Shown here piece by piece: positions 24,084 through 36,946 of a stretch of 64,000 nucleotides of DNA. Made by a program: the position numbers and the translations under genes. Source of the DNA: Acanthochlamys bracteata (Eukaryota > Streptophyta > Magnoliopsida > Pandanales > Velloziaceae); assembly GCA_019914995.1 (NCBI GenBank), contig CM034144.1, forward strand, positions 5,053,489-5,117,488, read 5' to 3'. How positions within the stretch are numbered: the stretch's first letter is position 1; every line of letters starts with the position of its first letter. The notes under the pieces were generated by a model. It made no database searches. It saw only the letters and a list, made by a program, of their open reading frames with translations, and was not told where the DNA came from.

Positions 24084-24831
24084 ATTAATTTTTTTAAATC
24101 TTTTACCACCATCTTAGATCAAGATAATTTTGGTATATCCTTTTTTCCTAAGGTGTTTTAATGGAACCACATTATTCTTATATACAATATCTTTAGGCCT
24201 ACAAAAAAAATATATGACCCACATAATCCTACCTTCTCTTAAAGTTATCCTAGATCGATGCAATAGAGTTTGTTGGTGTATATTCTCATCTCGTATTTTC
24301 TCCATTCTAGTATACTTACACGTCCATCTTAGCATTCTCATTTTCGCTGTGTTTATTTATAGACATCTAGACCTTTGATGACTTAGCACTCATTATCGTA
24401 TAACATTGACTATTTCATAAAACTGACATTTTAGTTCAAAGAAAATTTTCTTATTATATAAAACTCCAATAGCACCTGGCCATTTCATCCATCCTATTTT
24501 AATCGTATGCATAACATCGTCATCAAGTTTTCCTTCATTAGTAATAGTCAAATCTAAATATTTATACTATCACTTTGCGATGCAGCACATTATTATTATC
24601 ATCATATTTATATTTACTAAAATGATAATACATATATCATGTCTTGGTCCTACTTAATTTTAAAACTCTTAGATTGTAATGTACTCTTCTAATGTTCTAG
24701 TTTATAGTTTAATTTTTTTTGTCTCGTCAACTAAAATTATATCACCGGCAGATAACATATACTACGGTACCTCATTCTAAATATATGTCGAATAAGTTCA
24801 TTCATTACTATAATAATTTCATTACAGCTAA
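24084..24831 (-). mobile_element. RTE-type LINE, reverse transcriptase end (upstream half)
   Basis: Read on the minus strand, the frame runs from VMNELIRHI through a decayed catalytic site, where the usual FADD block reads SAGD followed by IILVDE. It then passes a DDDVMHTIKIGWMKW-like segment to MRMLRWTCKYTRMEKIRDEN and LREGRI. This order matches the end of the reverse transcriptase and the C-terminal region of plant RTE LINEs. The copy is 5'-truncated: PIGA exon sequence (…LSCNEIIIV) abuts it at about 24832. It is interrupted at 24083 by the Harbinger element, beyond which its tail is at 17205-17298. It has many stops and is inactive. Confidence 0.85.
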
Positions 24832-25301
24832 GTTGTTTAGAGGCTATAGTAAACATAGTCGTAGCAACAACATTTGGTATTAAAATTATCTTCTCTGGAT
24901 GTAGACCAGACCTTAGGATTGTATTCTCCTTACTTGTGTGAGATACACTTATAGCCTGGTCCACATCTTCCAAAGTAAGTTGGAGCGCCTTATTCATATA
25001 GATGCTCCCAGCATCAGTAAACCCTTAAACTGAATGTTTATGAACATAACTCTCTATCCTATTATCCTAGCATGCATCAATGCTTCATGGCAGAGAGTTG
25101 AAAATGCCTGACTCCCATGCACCATAGATATTCTCTCTTGTATTACAATATTCCTAAGTACTGAAGAGTACCATAAAACATTGGCACTGTATTTTATATC
25201 AAGAATAGCTTCCAAGGTACATAATATACTTTTAAGCCACCTATTATGTGCCGTATCTCAGAATGCTTTCCATATGCATGAGCCATCACTACAACACGCA
25301 A

Positions 25302-28300
25302 AACATATAATAGGAGGATAGACACTGAATTCTGTCAATAAGAAAGAATAGTTTGAACATTTATATAACTTTAGTAAGAGGCACTCTAGTGACAGACTAA
25401 CAATAAATAGTTAATGCATCTTTCAGTCAATTCAAGCTCTTCTTCATTCTTTTCATATATATTAAATGTCTGCATATCTAACTCAAAATATAGCGATAAA
25501 ATTCTACAAACCTTGTTCTAGCTTAAGTAAACAATGGGGTAAATAATAGATTCGATTTTCAACACCACCAAAATTAGGATAGAAAAAATCAAACACCATT
25601 AGTATCCAAAGCCTCTTCTTCTCGTCCATTACACCTATATACTGGGAACCTACTAACACGAAAGTATAGATTCAGAGACTGCAACACGACATCCGCCCAT
25701 CCAGGATAAGGACAAATGCACTCATATATTACTATCACTATACGACCTTATTAATATTATGCTTGGATTGTTGAAGGCTCACATATAATTCAAGTAATAG
25801 AATGAAATACATAAATAGGGGGTGTGTTTTGTTGATTTAAGGTACACTAAAATCAACGAAACAAAATAATAATGTAAAAAATCATAAATAAACTAGAAAA
25901 AGAATTTAAGAAAACACTTGTTTGTCATTGACTCTGAAATTAAATCAAATACATATTAGATAGATGACCAAAATGAATTAGTACATCGCAGCTCAAAAAC
26001 AACATTTATCCATGTAACTTTTCTAAACACTCAATTATTTTTATGGATATTCAAAACTCGTCTAAAATCATTGTTATTATATTAAAAGTATCAGTATATA
26101 GCAACTCAAAAACAACATTTATCAACCTGTTTTGTAAGAAAAACAGGCATTGCTTATGAATTGCAATACCAAAATTATTCCTATTATTTCCAGCAAACAA
26201 GCTTAAGCAGAAAAACGATGTGCAAGTAAGCAAGCTACTTGGCAATAACCATAACAAAATGATTGATACAAGAAAAGTTCGTTGGTTGCACTTCACTAAA
26301 ATCCAAGATCAAAATAAGTCAAACAAAGCATGCACCAGTAACTGCAACTCGAATTAGAAAAAACCAACCCAATGATTTAGAAGAACAGTAACAAGCTCAC
26401 ACTGATCGCAGTCTAGAGAAAGAAGTATAAGAATAACATGGAGAAAATGAATTAGAAAACTACCAAATTAGGAGCTATAGATCTTGTGCAGGATAGAAAC
26501 TGTAGAGAAAAAAGATAAGAACAAACAATATTTTTTTAAAATTTAGTGCGAGTACCCCAGAAAGAAAGGAAGGAGAGAAATGGGCTCGAATCAATGGTCC
26601 AGATTTGACATCAAGTGGGACCATTAATTTGGCTTTGGCGAATTGAACGAAATAAACACCAGTAGGTTTAAAAATTGAATGAGAGGGTGAGGAATAATGT
26701 TAACTAGGGGAATGCTAGAGAAACTCATGAGATTTCCTAACTTGTATATTCTTCCTAACATAACAAAACATTGTGATGTGAGATTCAATTAAATTTTGTA
26801 ACCAATTCTGTTGGTGAATTAGTGAATTCTATCTAAATGGTCCCATGTGGTCCTTCTATTCTTACATAACCACTATTTTTTGTTGAAAAGATATTAATTT
26901 TCTTCTCTTTTATCTCTTACTATCTAAGCTTTTTCTTTATGCAATGGGCAGTTTGAGCTTTTATTTTATAATTCTAGAAACTCATCTACTCTTTGTAAAA
27001 TAAAAACTTCTATTTCATCCTGATCGAGCCTTTTCACCGCATGACAAATTAGATGAGACAAAATAATACCAAATTGGTTGTTAAACTTTACCTCAATTAA
27101 AGTATACATTAATCCAAATTACAAGGAGCATTATTGATAAGCTATTTATTTAATTTTGTCGATCTGGAATTTAGTGTGTCATAAACAATGTTCCAATTTC
27201 ATCCTTTTATTAGAAGAAAATAATTTTCTTTTATTATTTGTTTATTCTTTGATTTTTTACTAAGCAAACAACTGTTAATCAAATCATACGTGAGTTTTTA
27301 TTAAATTAATATTTCATTAAATTTATAAAAATTATAGTCATCTGATTTTATTTTTCACATATTATAAAGTATAAATAGATAATTTTTGAGTATGAAGGTG
27401 CAAATTGAACAATGAGCCATATAACAGAAAGATGAATCCAAATCTCAATATTCCCTCTTTATGATGAACTAAAGTGGACTTTGAGCTAGATGACATCACA
27501 GTAGGTAGTCACGAAATACTGATGAAGCACTTGTATAACCATATGTCGATATGGAGTTTGTAAATTACAAAGCAACTTTTGACTATCATAAATCTTACTC
27601 TAAATAGTTGGCGTTTGGTGTGACTATTAAAAACAACAACAATTCAAAAATTAGCAAAATAATATATGACAATAAGATTGGACAAAAACGAAAGAAGGCT
27701 ACAGTTACTCGTCCATGTCCTAGTGTGAAGATCAATTGCAAATAACTATCTATAGCAAGCTAATTAATGTTAGACAGTAAATGAAAGCTATACATGTTCA
27801 ACCGAGAATATAACTATAATATGAAAATCATGCTTTACCTTTTACCTCCGTATGCATACAACAACATTAACAAATATTCCTATTTATAGGATTACAATAA
27901 TAAAATTAATATCAAATATTCTATTTATGAAATGGTTATAAAGTTACCAAATTAAAAATATGTATTATATTTAGTTTGTACTAATTCTATGTTATTTAGA
28001 TTAAGGTGTTTTGCTTTCAAACCCAAATTCTTGTTTGTAAAAACTCCACCGAAAAGTTAAATTATTAGCAAAAATTCTCAGACTGCACAGAATTATTGAA
28101 AATAATATAAATAAAAAATATGCGTGGTTACTAGTGTCATAGTACACGTATTGGTATTAAAAACTTTTTTGCAATAATATATGCTTAAAGAAATCTATGT
28201 TATCATGATATGATTCATGCATCTATGTGAACTTTTATGTTTAAAAAAATCCGAGTTTTTAAAATATATATCTAATCCTACTCAATCCGTTATAGTGGTA

Positions 28301-28930
28301 TTAAACTTTTTGAAGATTGCTACTAAAATAATTTGAGAGTAAGATATGATTACTCATAAAAAATTGAAATTTAGAAAATATTTTTAAAAGAATAAAAATT
28401 GTGTAAATAATATTGAGCTAGTACGAGATGTATATATTATCAAAAAAAGTAATTAGAATACATTTTTAATAATTTATCATGTTTTTATTTAAATTTAACA
28501 CTAAATTTATAAATAAATATTTATTTTTTATTATATATATTTAAAATAATTTTTTAATAAAAATATTACAAATTTATTTTTATATTAATATGCTCAAATT
28601 AATAGCTGAATATCTGGTTAGACTAATATAAATAGTTACTATTTAGTGACGTCCAATTTTTACTTTTTTACCGCAATCGGCAAGTTGATCAGAAAATGCT
28701 ATTTTGATTAACATGGCCATATCCTCCGGTGTTTGCTGTTTTAAGTCCGCAGCTTTCTGTCGCATTGGTTGCCCATTACAGTCCATCGTGGAACAGAGTC
28801 ATCACCTACTCAGTTTTACCCAAGACGAGAGAAATCGAACAGATATCAACAGATCAATCCAAATGATTTCTACAAATTTTTTAGTTTTTTCAGTTTGATA
28901 TTGTAAGTCCAACAATCTGTTTTTCCTCAG
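25302..28930. other. Intergenic sequence, nothing firmly recognised
   Basis: The left part (to about 26600) may contain upstream introns or leader of the PIGA pseudogene; a purine-rich block near 26560-26640 looks promoter-like or leader-like. From about 26750 the sequence is very AT-rich with no coding signal. From about 28660 it becomes less AT-rich and probably holds the leader of the RGP1 homologue; an intron acceptor (CCTCAGCAG) lies at 28923-28931 ahead of its start codon. Confidence 0.4.
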
Positions 28931-31863
28931 CAGATTGGAAGAATCAACTTACAGAGAAATGTTTTGGTTATGAAATCTGAAAGGAAATGTCATTGAGATT
29001 TCCCCGAGGTTTTTCATTCTTCGGTCTAGCCGGCGGTGATGAAAAAAGCCGGCGGGAAACACCCGCAGGAGGTGGTGGGCCCTATCCATCGCCTGCGTTA
29101 AATCTGCTAACGGACAAAGATGTCTACCGGCCTGGTGAATGGATCACTGCGACGGTAGCGATCTCGGTGCCTGGTTTGATGAACGGTACTGATTTGGGAA
29201 TGCCATCGTTTCTGGTCAATAATCTTGTGTTTGAAATTAAGGGAGTAGAGAAAATGGATACGCAATGGTTCACCACGCCAAAGCAGCAGCAGCAATACGG
29301 CTCAAAGCAAAGGCGAGGTAATGATGCTAATGATTACATGAATTTTAATTTAGAGCTGGTTTCTTTCTCATACTAAGATTTGTTAAGTAAGAAAGAGTAT
29401 TATTATATGAACTTCTAAATATTGGAAGTGCTTGCGAAGCTGATGTGTTGCTATACGAACTTCTAAACAATAATTTAGTATAATAATAAGCATTAGTAGA
29501 ATTGGAAAGATAGAGAGAGAATCAGGAGCTTTGCAGTGACTAGGTGTAGATTGTAGTACCTTTCGGAGTTCTTTAGCGAAGCTAAATGTTGGTCTTGCCT
29601 TGAATAAGTGTCTCTTATGAATGTTATCATGAATTGGTGAGGGCTACAATATAACTTGGTATCTTCAATTTATAAAAAGGAATAGATTTTCACTGAGAAT
29701 TTGTGGCAATGAGTTTAAAGTTCATTGGTTTGTTCTGCTTGATTCTTGATAATAAATGGGATACTTAATGGACTTGCTTTGGTATCTTTAATTTGTACAC
29801 AGTTGATAATTTTGATAGATGCCCTTCAAATTGAATCTTTTGTATGATAGGGCCATATCCAGGCTAAAAGACTCTTTTATTGAATGTTCGTTCTGTATGT
29901 TGACTTTCCTTGTTCTAATTTCAGCATACTGTACAATAACCTTGTTTTTTAAAATTTTTATTTTTAAAATGGAGCCTCTTGTTGTAGTGATGAGATCATC
30001 CTAACTCAAAACTAGAACAGGTAATTCCATGGGGCTTTTGTAGCTTTAACTAATATGCTAATTTCTGTTGTGGTTTGAATTTAAGCCTAGATATTCCTGC
30101 AATACTACAATCATGTGCAGAAAGTATGTGGCCCTACTGTTGTCGTGTCTGGACACCTATTAAGTTGTACCAAAGTTATGCATGGCTCATAAGGATGCTT
30201 CCATCTGATTTTCATACACTTCAAGTGTACATCCTATGTAGAGTTCAGTAGCTAGCTAAGATCACATATAAGTACATAGAAGATTGTGTACTTTCTGCTT
30301 CTGTACTCCCAACGTTGGTATGGCATTTCCTAGTAAATCAATTTGTCTTTTCTATCTGCATGGCTGTACAAGGCCAAACACTCTTCATTGCTTTCATCCT
30401 TATTTATGTTGCAATTATTCAAGCATCATTATCTAAGCAAGCTATGGACAAATACCTCTCTGTCTAGTAAATAAATACAACTCTGCATAGAAATTACCAG
30501 GAAATAACAAAATAAAAGGCAAGTTGATGTCATCTTAGCAAGCTATACACGAGGTTCTCTTCATCCTAGTGAACTAGTTTGAACTTTGTATAAAAGTTGC
30601 CAAGGCAATAACACAATAAAGGGCAAGTTGATATCGCAAATGTTTTTTAACCTATTTTTCTTCAATTATTAATAGCTGTTCCTATTACAAGGGTACCTGC
30701 TATATGTGAAGGCCAATATGACTATGCAGGTAGCGGTAGCATGCTAGTATATGCAAGCACATGTTTGCTGCTTAGAGCATGCCCACTTATGGATTGGGGC
30801 TCCAAAAACAATTAAATCTTCATAGTTGAGCATACACAATATTCAACTTTTTTCGATATTGCGTGCTAGAAGATCCCATCCCTTTCTGTGAATATCTCCA
30901 TATTGTCTACGTGAGTTTACTGTAAGGTTGGTTGGATTAGTTGTTTAATGTAGTAAGTAGTAATATGCACAAGCTCCTAGTTTTGTAGAAACCTTATCAT
31001 GGTTATATGCTAGTAAGTTCTTATTTTGCTTGTTCTAAATTTGGATCTTATACCTCTAAAGATATATGGCTCGTGGATCTTCTTTCTAGAAGCAATAGAT
31101 ATATTCCTTTTGATTTTGGACAATAGCTATCATCTTGAACTTGGTGATATCTGAGACTGATGTGCTAACTGTATCACGTCATGATCATGGTCGAGCTTTT
31201 TGCCAACTTTTATACTATTAGAAGAGCCAATAACACTACTCCCGGTGTCTAGGGTAAACATTTTTTAGATTGAGATGAGAATCCCAAGTGCCAAGTGTTC
31301 AGAGTTTGTCAAGAAATAAATTAGTAGCTGCCATCAGTAGATAATGCTTGAGGTTGCAGCAATGTTTTGTTCATTTTATGTTATTTATTTTTGAACTCCA
31401 TATAGAGTGCTGGCTGAGTATTCGAAATTTGATATGCTAATGATGCTCTTGTTGAAGCTAGTCTACTATGTTGACTTTAGGCTTGCCAAGTTTACAGTTT
31501 ATTTGGAAACACACCTGTCTGAATAACAATTTACCTGCTGCTGCTGGGCTTGTTGCTGTTGAATAAGCAGGTGAGCACTTGTTTCTGGACTCGGTGACGC
31601 CGCCAATGGTTTCAAAAGCTATTATTTCTTCTGGATCCTCTAGGACATGTAAGTAATAACAATGATATTGTTGGACATTATAATCCACTAAAATGAAATT
31701 ACTCAAGTGGCATCTATAACTTTTTATGGCATGATTTATAGTCATTTCATTCAACTTCAGTCTGATAAGAAGCACTCTTTTGACAAATTTTAGCATCCTC
31801 TTTGAATCTCTTTCAAACGATGGGCTGGCTTTAGAATAAAGTTTTTCCTTCTACTCTCTGCTC

Positions 31864-31866
<3 letters not shown>

Positions 31867-31907
<41 letters not shown>
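31867..31907. repeat. (TC)n microsatellite
   Basis: About twenty uninterrupted TC units, intronic, 28 bases before the LINE fragment. Confidence 0.95.
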
Positions 31908-31911
<4 letters not shown>

Positions 31912-31934
31912 TAGAAGTCTCATATCATAAATGT

Positions 31935-32303
31935 AGTGGAAATGAAAATATTAAGATGGATGTATGGGTATATATTAGGATGAACAAAGTACGAAATGAG
32001 AGTATACGGCAACAAGTAGCTCTTAAGCTAATTGAGGACAAGTTAAGAGAAGGTAGGATTAGGTGGTTCGGGCGTATCTTGTGCAGACCTAAAGATGCTG
32101 CAGAAGAGTATGCGATTCCATTTGAACACTTTAAGAGAAAAATGGGTAGACCAAATTAACTTTGGCCTAGGGTGATGCCGAAGAATTTAGAGAAGTTGGG
32201 TTTTTGCTAGATCTGGTTTATAATCGAATGAAGTGGAGAAAATGGATTCATGTAACTCATCCCACGCAAGAGGGAATAGGCTTAGTTTGTTGTTGTTGTT
32301 GTT
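31935..32303 (+). mobile_element. RTE-type LINE, 5'-truncated copy in RGP1 intron 1
   Basis: The plus strand encodes VRNESIRQQVALKLIEDKLR and REGRIRWFGRILCRPKDAAE, the conserved C-terminal region of plant RTE LINE proteins. After a stop comes the family's 3' end ('GATCTGGTTTATAATCG', 'CATCCCACGCAAG', 'GGCTTAG') and a (TTG)n tail. The tail type and sequence match the copy at 45570-45770 and the split copy at 17205-24831. It is in sense orientation relative to the host gene. Confidence 0.88.
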
Positions 32304-35300
32304 TGAAGCCTCATATGATGATTTGCCTCAATCTGACTACACATTATCTGGAATTTGTCCAGGCATTCTTTGTTGAATACAACCATTGTGCAGAAGCTTT
32401 TTGGCTCGTGGCATGAGAAAAATTACAACCCTTACTGTAATCATTAGATATTCAGTATCATGCACAGTTGTAATTTAGTATTTTGTATTACATGTGTTGT
32501 TCTTATGAAATAGAACTATATTCTGTAGCAGATCTGTTATGTTTGTGCTCAACAACATTCATAATAACTTCGGTGCAAATTATCGTAATTTCTCTTTAGA
32601 AAATGTATGTAGATACATGCCTGACGAAGAAGGTTATTTAGAGTGTTAGCTTTATTAATGTTTCCCATTTAATAATATCCTTCATAAGCATAGGTGTTCT
32701 TCTTTATTTAGTGCTTTATGCATGGTATAGACCTATTTTAATTAGAAAGATATGTTTGTATGGTATACCAAGAAAGCCTGAACCAACTCTTTTGTATTGA
32801 ATTGCTTAATCTTCAGCTGATAGTTGTCACCTGGATTGTAGGGTCTTTGCAAAGTTGTGGATATATGCCCATGTTGTATCTTTGTAAAGATTTTATAAGG
32901 ATAGGTGACATTCCTTGATTTTTATTCTACAATACAAAGATCAGATTGTGGACTGTTGGGATTCGTTTCATTCATAATTTGTAATTTGACAATCTTTTTT
33001 CTCAAGCTTGAGCACATATTTGTTGTTACTATTTTGCAAATTCATGTTTATATGAAGATGTACTGTCATTCTATTGTTATTCTGTTGATTTTGTAAAATG
33101 TATTTCCGTACTCCAGGAGGACTCTTCACTGAGAATTTTGTCAGTTTCTTTGCAGATATGATAAAAGCTGAGTTACCCAAGGTTTCATATAGGGGTACCA
33201 CTATTCGCTACATTTACTACATCAGGAGCACACTGTCTGGAAGCTGGATTATTTGGAGAATGCTCATGAGTACAGAGATGATTTAGTTCAGCTGGTCAGC
33301 GCTTTATCTATTTCCATCTTCAGTTCTTGCTTGGAGATTCTTTGGTCTAGAGTTTATGGGGTATAAAGAAATCAATTTTAGTGTACAGTTGGAATCTGCT
33401 TATTTCTCTTTCATCAATTAGCATAAATATCAAGATTAAAATTTTTTAAGCTGCTTTACTCAACTTTATAATAAAACTCTAGGAAACTGGTTTCTCTAAC
33501 TAATGACAGCAATGTTGTGCTCGCAAATTTAGCCTTTGAGCCTTGTATGAAACTTGTAGTTTGGTTCTTAAATTAGTATTTTTCTGACTAGACCATCTTA
33601 TTTCTTATGGTAGGAAGCCCGAGTTCCAATTCAAATTTGGATAATGCAGCAAGGAAGCAACTTGCTCAGTGAAGGTAAGTGCATGAAAACATCTTCATAA
33701 AATGCATGCGTGCCCCCTTTTGGGTTAAAATTTACCTTTACATTAGGATTTATGATTCCATTATCTTGTTATCACTTACTACTCACTATATGATCGTTTC
33801 TTTCGTTTGCCACATTTTAATTGTTTGTACATGCTTTTCACCTGATGACTGAGTCCATTAGCAATTGCCATGTGACATCTTGTTACAATGAGAAGGTGAA
33901 TGATGATAGGAAAGTATTCCATAATGCAAAAAAGGAACACATTATTCTTCTTGTGGTGTCCTATGCCTGTCTTAGATTTTGCCAATTTGCTTGGATGGAT
34001 GTAACTTTTCAATCAACCGTTTGGTTTCTGTTTGTATTTGTGTTTGTTGATTGATATAGTTGGAAGATCCGTAGTGGAAGCTTTTTTTTCCCTTCACTTG
34101 ATTTTATTATTGAACTATGTTGATGGCCTTTAATTCTTGGAGATACAATCTTCTGAATTGTTCTCTACCCTAGTGATAATGTTGGTTGCCTGGTATTTGA
34201 ATCTTATTTCACACATGATCTTTTGTTTGTCTGAAAGATAAATTAGATGTTACTGAGCTACTGTAGTTGATAGCATTTTATAATTACACTAAATGTTTTG
34301 AAATATCAGGGACTTCAGTTACTGCATGCCTGCAGTCTGACATTTATTGGAAAGAAAAGGATGCTGATTCAGAGTGGGTAAGTTTTTAGAGACTAATTTC
34401 TTCATCTATTTACTGTTGTATTTTTTTTTTTTCATTTATGCATCTATGCTCAGACTTAATACCCAATTCTTGTTTTTACATTTCAAAGATTGATACTTAG
34501 ATACAAAATAGGGTTTCCCGATTTGTTGGAAATTTATAAAAGTTATTATTGGAATTAGTAATACTCGACATCCATGATATACTTTTATGTGTTTGTGCCA
34601 AGCAACTACTTCTTTATGTCGATGCAGGATTGATTCTACCAGAGGTAATATCTTTATCATAATTTTCATTTTCAAATTAAAGGGCATAGAATGGGAGCTG
34701 CACTTGATCTTCATATTAGTTCACTTCTATGTACATGTGTGCATGAATATATGCATGTCTGCACATGATATAGCCATGTGTTGTCCTATGATGAAGGGCG
34801 AAGCTGATGCAATATTGTTATCTGCAATCCTTTTTCTTTTTTTCTTTTCTTGTCTTTGGACTTTTTGACATTCATTTTCCCAAAACCACAGTAGGGTTAC
34901 AATTGTTCAAGACTTCAGACTAATTTCTATGTAATCAAGGCAATTGTAGTGTCTGTCAATTTGTGCATAGGAAATCTGTTTACATTGATCCTAGCATAAC
35001 TACTTTCTCATAACAGATTAGAGCTAGTGAACTGTCTGATGGGCTTGAGGAAGGATATAACAGTTCTAGAGATGAAAGTTCATCTGTTTCTTCCTATAAG
35101 TTGGCGAAGGGGAGCTTGGACCATGCCTTTAGAAGCAGCTCGTCTTTGCAGTCAATGATAACAAGGGTTTCTAACAATGAAGCACATTATCATCCTGGAG
35201 AGCGTCCCGGGATCCCATCATATGTGCCAATTTCTCGACTTTCTGTAGCTGAAGTTCTAGATGATCCTACTGAGAGTAAGTTCACCTACCTAAAGTTTTG

Positions 35301-36946
35301 TGGATGTTGGATTTAGAAATAGCTATCTTGAATTCCTTGATTCATGTTAAAAATAAATACAATGCTTCTCATGGTCAGTAAACTGTCTTGCAGGTTGGGC
35401 GCTGGCACAAAAGAACCATAATTATTCCTTCCGTGTTCTTTCCCGAAATCTAGAAGGAAATCATGATAATTCCCCGTTTTCTAATGATAGTGCGGAGCCT
35501 ACTGGTGGACCTACTGAGTCGCTAGCATGTAAATTGCCCTTGTTTTCAACTCCCTCAAATTATAAAACATTTAAGGCTCTCAAAAGTCTAGTCTCCAATA
35601 TCTCTTCCTCCAGTAAACTAATTTACACCAAACATTTTCTGCAGCAGAAGGCTTTATTAGAGGAAGGTCTTACAACATCAGAATAGATAATCAAATTCTG
35701 CTGCAGTTCTCCCCTAAGAACTTCGATGCAACATATTATTTTGGTGATACGGTATGCTCCATAGATGGGCTTTGGATGCATAAGCGCCTTGCTACTTTGT
35801 CTAATTTATTGTCTTTGAAATAGATTGGTGGCACACTTACCTTCTTTCATGGCAAAGGTGATAGACAATGTCTTGAGGTAACCAAACTCATCTAGGTAAC
35901 AACACAGTTTATTTTAAGCTTAACTAACATTCGTTTATCATAATTTTGTTATTTGATTATAGGTCTCAATTACTTTAGAGACTTCAGAAACTATAGATCA
36001 ACGGCTTGTACGTTCTTCTCGGAGGAGCATTCCCACGATTACTAAGGTAGGCTCTTTAGTCAAGTTATGGTCAATCTTTCCGACCTCAGCTCTGTTAGTT
36101 ATACCTATTTAATTAATCTACTAAGGTTCTGATGCATAATGCTGATTGTTAGCTGTTCAAATAGAGTAGTTTGAATCATATTGCTTCTATTTTTCTCTTG
36201 AAATTGCCTTTTGATCCAGGTGGATATCTCCAATTGGATGAGTAGGATACTCAAGGTCTCTAAATTTCATGCAGGTTCAAAGTGATCACCATGAGATAGT
36301 TGCTGACATGGCACAAACGAGCTTTCTTTTCTGAATACCTATGGATGGTCCCATGTCTTTCAACACATCATATGTTTCTGTACAGTGGGCCCTCCGGTTT
36401 GAGTTCCTTACCACACCAAAGAATGTGGATATGTCTAGGTACCGGAACAGCACGGTCGCCCTGGAATTTCTCTTTACCAAGTTAAATATTTGAATGATGG
36501 ATCTGGTTGTGTTCATCTATCAATATTACTTGTGTTTTCTCAGTTCTTTGACTAGTTTAGCTTTATAAGATCAACTTTTTTCCTTTTTCTGCTGACATGA
36601 ACTTCTTCATCTGTTATGTGGCCTTTATCTTGATTTTAGGTGATATTGAATTGATATAGTGAAAGCCTCTAATATATTTTATACGCATGCTTTATGGTCT
36701 GTCTACGCTTTCATATGAGTAGAACATCTGCAGATTGAGTAAATGTTTTCTGATTATTCTGATGTCAGGTATGAGCATCCACTTCTTATAGAAGCGAGAG
36801 AAAAGGGTGAGTGGGTTCTTCCTTTAAGTGTATGTGCCCCGCCAGCTCGTAACCAAACTTGCCATGCCAGAAATGAAAAGTCTTCAACTCTTGGAAGCTT
36901 GTGGATTAACACATACAAGTTTAGCATAATTTCGACCTTAGCTTGA

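Larger units (their letters stand above)
15767..25301 (-). pseudogene. PIGA: PIGA/SETH2 pseudogene (GPI-GlcNAc transferase catalytic subunit)
   Basis: PIG-A is the catalytic subunit of the ER complex that adds GlcNAc to phosphatidylinositol, the first step of GPI-anchor synthesis. Pieces on the minus strand follow the family in order. First is 25301-24832 (MAHAYGKHSEIRHIIGGLKV, then AFSTLCHEALMHAR, then VSHTSKENTILRSGLHPEK and LSCNEIIIV). Next are 17172-16925 (VVGDGLKRACLVEMREKH and VLSVLTSGYIFLN), 16337-16249 (EAFCIAI and GLLTVSTR), 16164-about 16040 (VLPDDLVVLAYPNPSDK) and 15864-15767 (LYSWHDVAKREEVVY). The first piece is split from the second by an RTE LINE containing a Harbinger element. 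Several frameshifts are present (near 25140, 25050, 16310 and 16070), the N-terminal exon and the C-terminal membrane segment were not found, and one donor is GC. Retained splice borders show it decayed from an intron-containing copy, not a processed one. Confidence 0.88.
29318..33116 (+). other. First intron of the RGP1 homologue (3.8 kb)
   Basis: Donor GAG|GTAATG and acceptor CTCCAG|GAGG. The intron holds a TC microsatellite (31867-31907) and a truncated RTE LINE (31935-32303). No other gene is visible; the small frames in it lack recognisable content. Confidence 0.6.
28987..36946 (+). pseudogene. RGP1 homologue (Ric1-Rgp1 GEF subunit), apparently disabled
   Basis: Rgp1 works with Ric1 as a nucleotide-exchange factor for Ypt6/Rab6 in retrograde traffic to the Golgi. 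Eleven exons with GT-AG borders: 28987-29317, 33117-33294, 33614-33674, 34310-34377, 35017-35275, 35394-35528, 35645-35751, 35824-35877, 35963-36046, 36275-36438 and 36769-36946, about 540 codons. Recognisable blocks include LTDKDVYRPGEW near the start, SYRGTTIRYIYYIRSTL, EARVPIQIWI, RLSVAEVLDD, GRSYNIRIDNQILLQFSPKN, GGTLTFFHGKG, VQSDHHEIVADMAQTSFLF and ALRFEFLTTPKNVD. Two lesions stand out. Exon 2 is one base short near 33250, which moves the frame onto an early stop. A TGA at 36332-36334 follows TSFLF where the family has serine. The first half of exon 2 also looks divergent. All splice sites are kept, so decay would be recent, or these are assembly errors. Confidence 0.72.
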
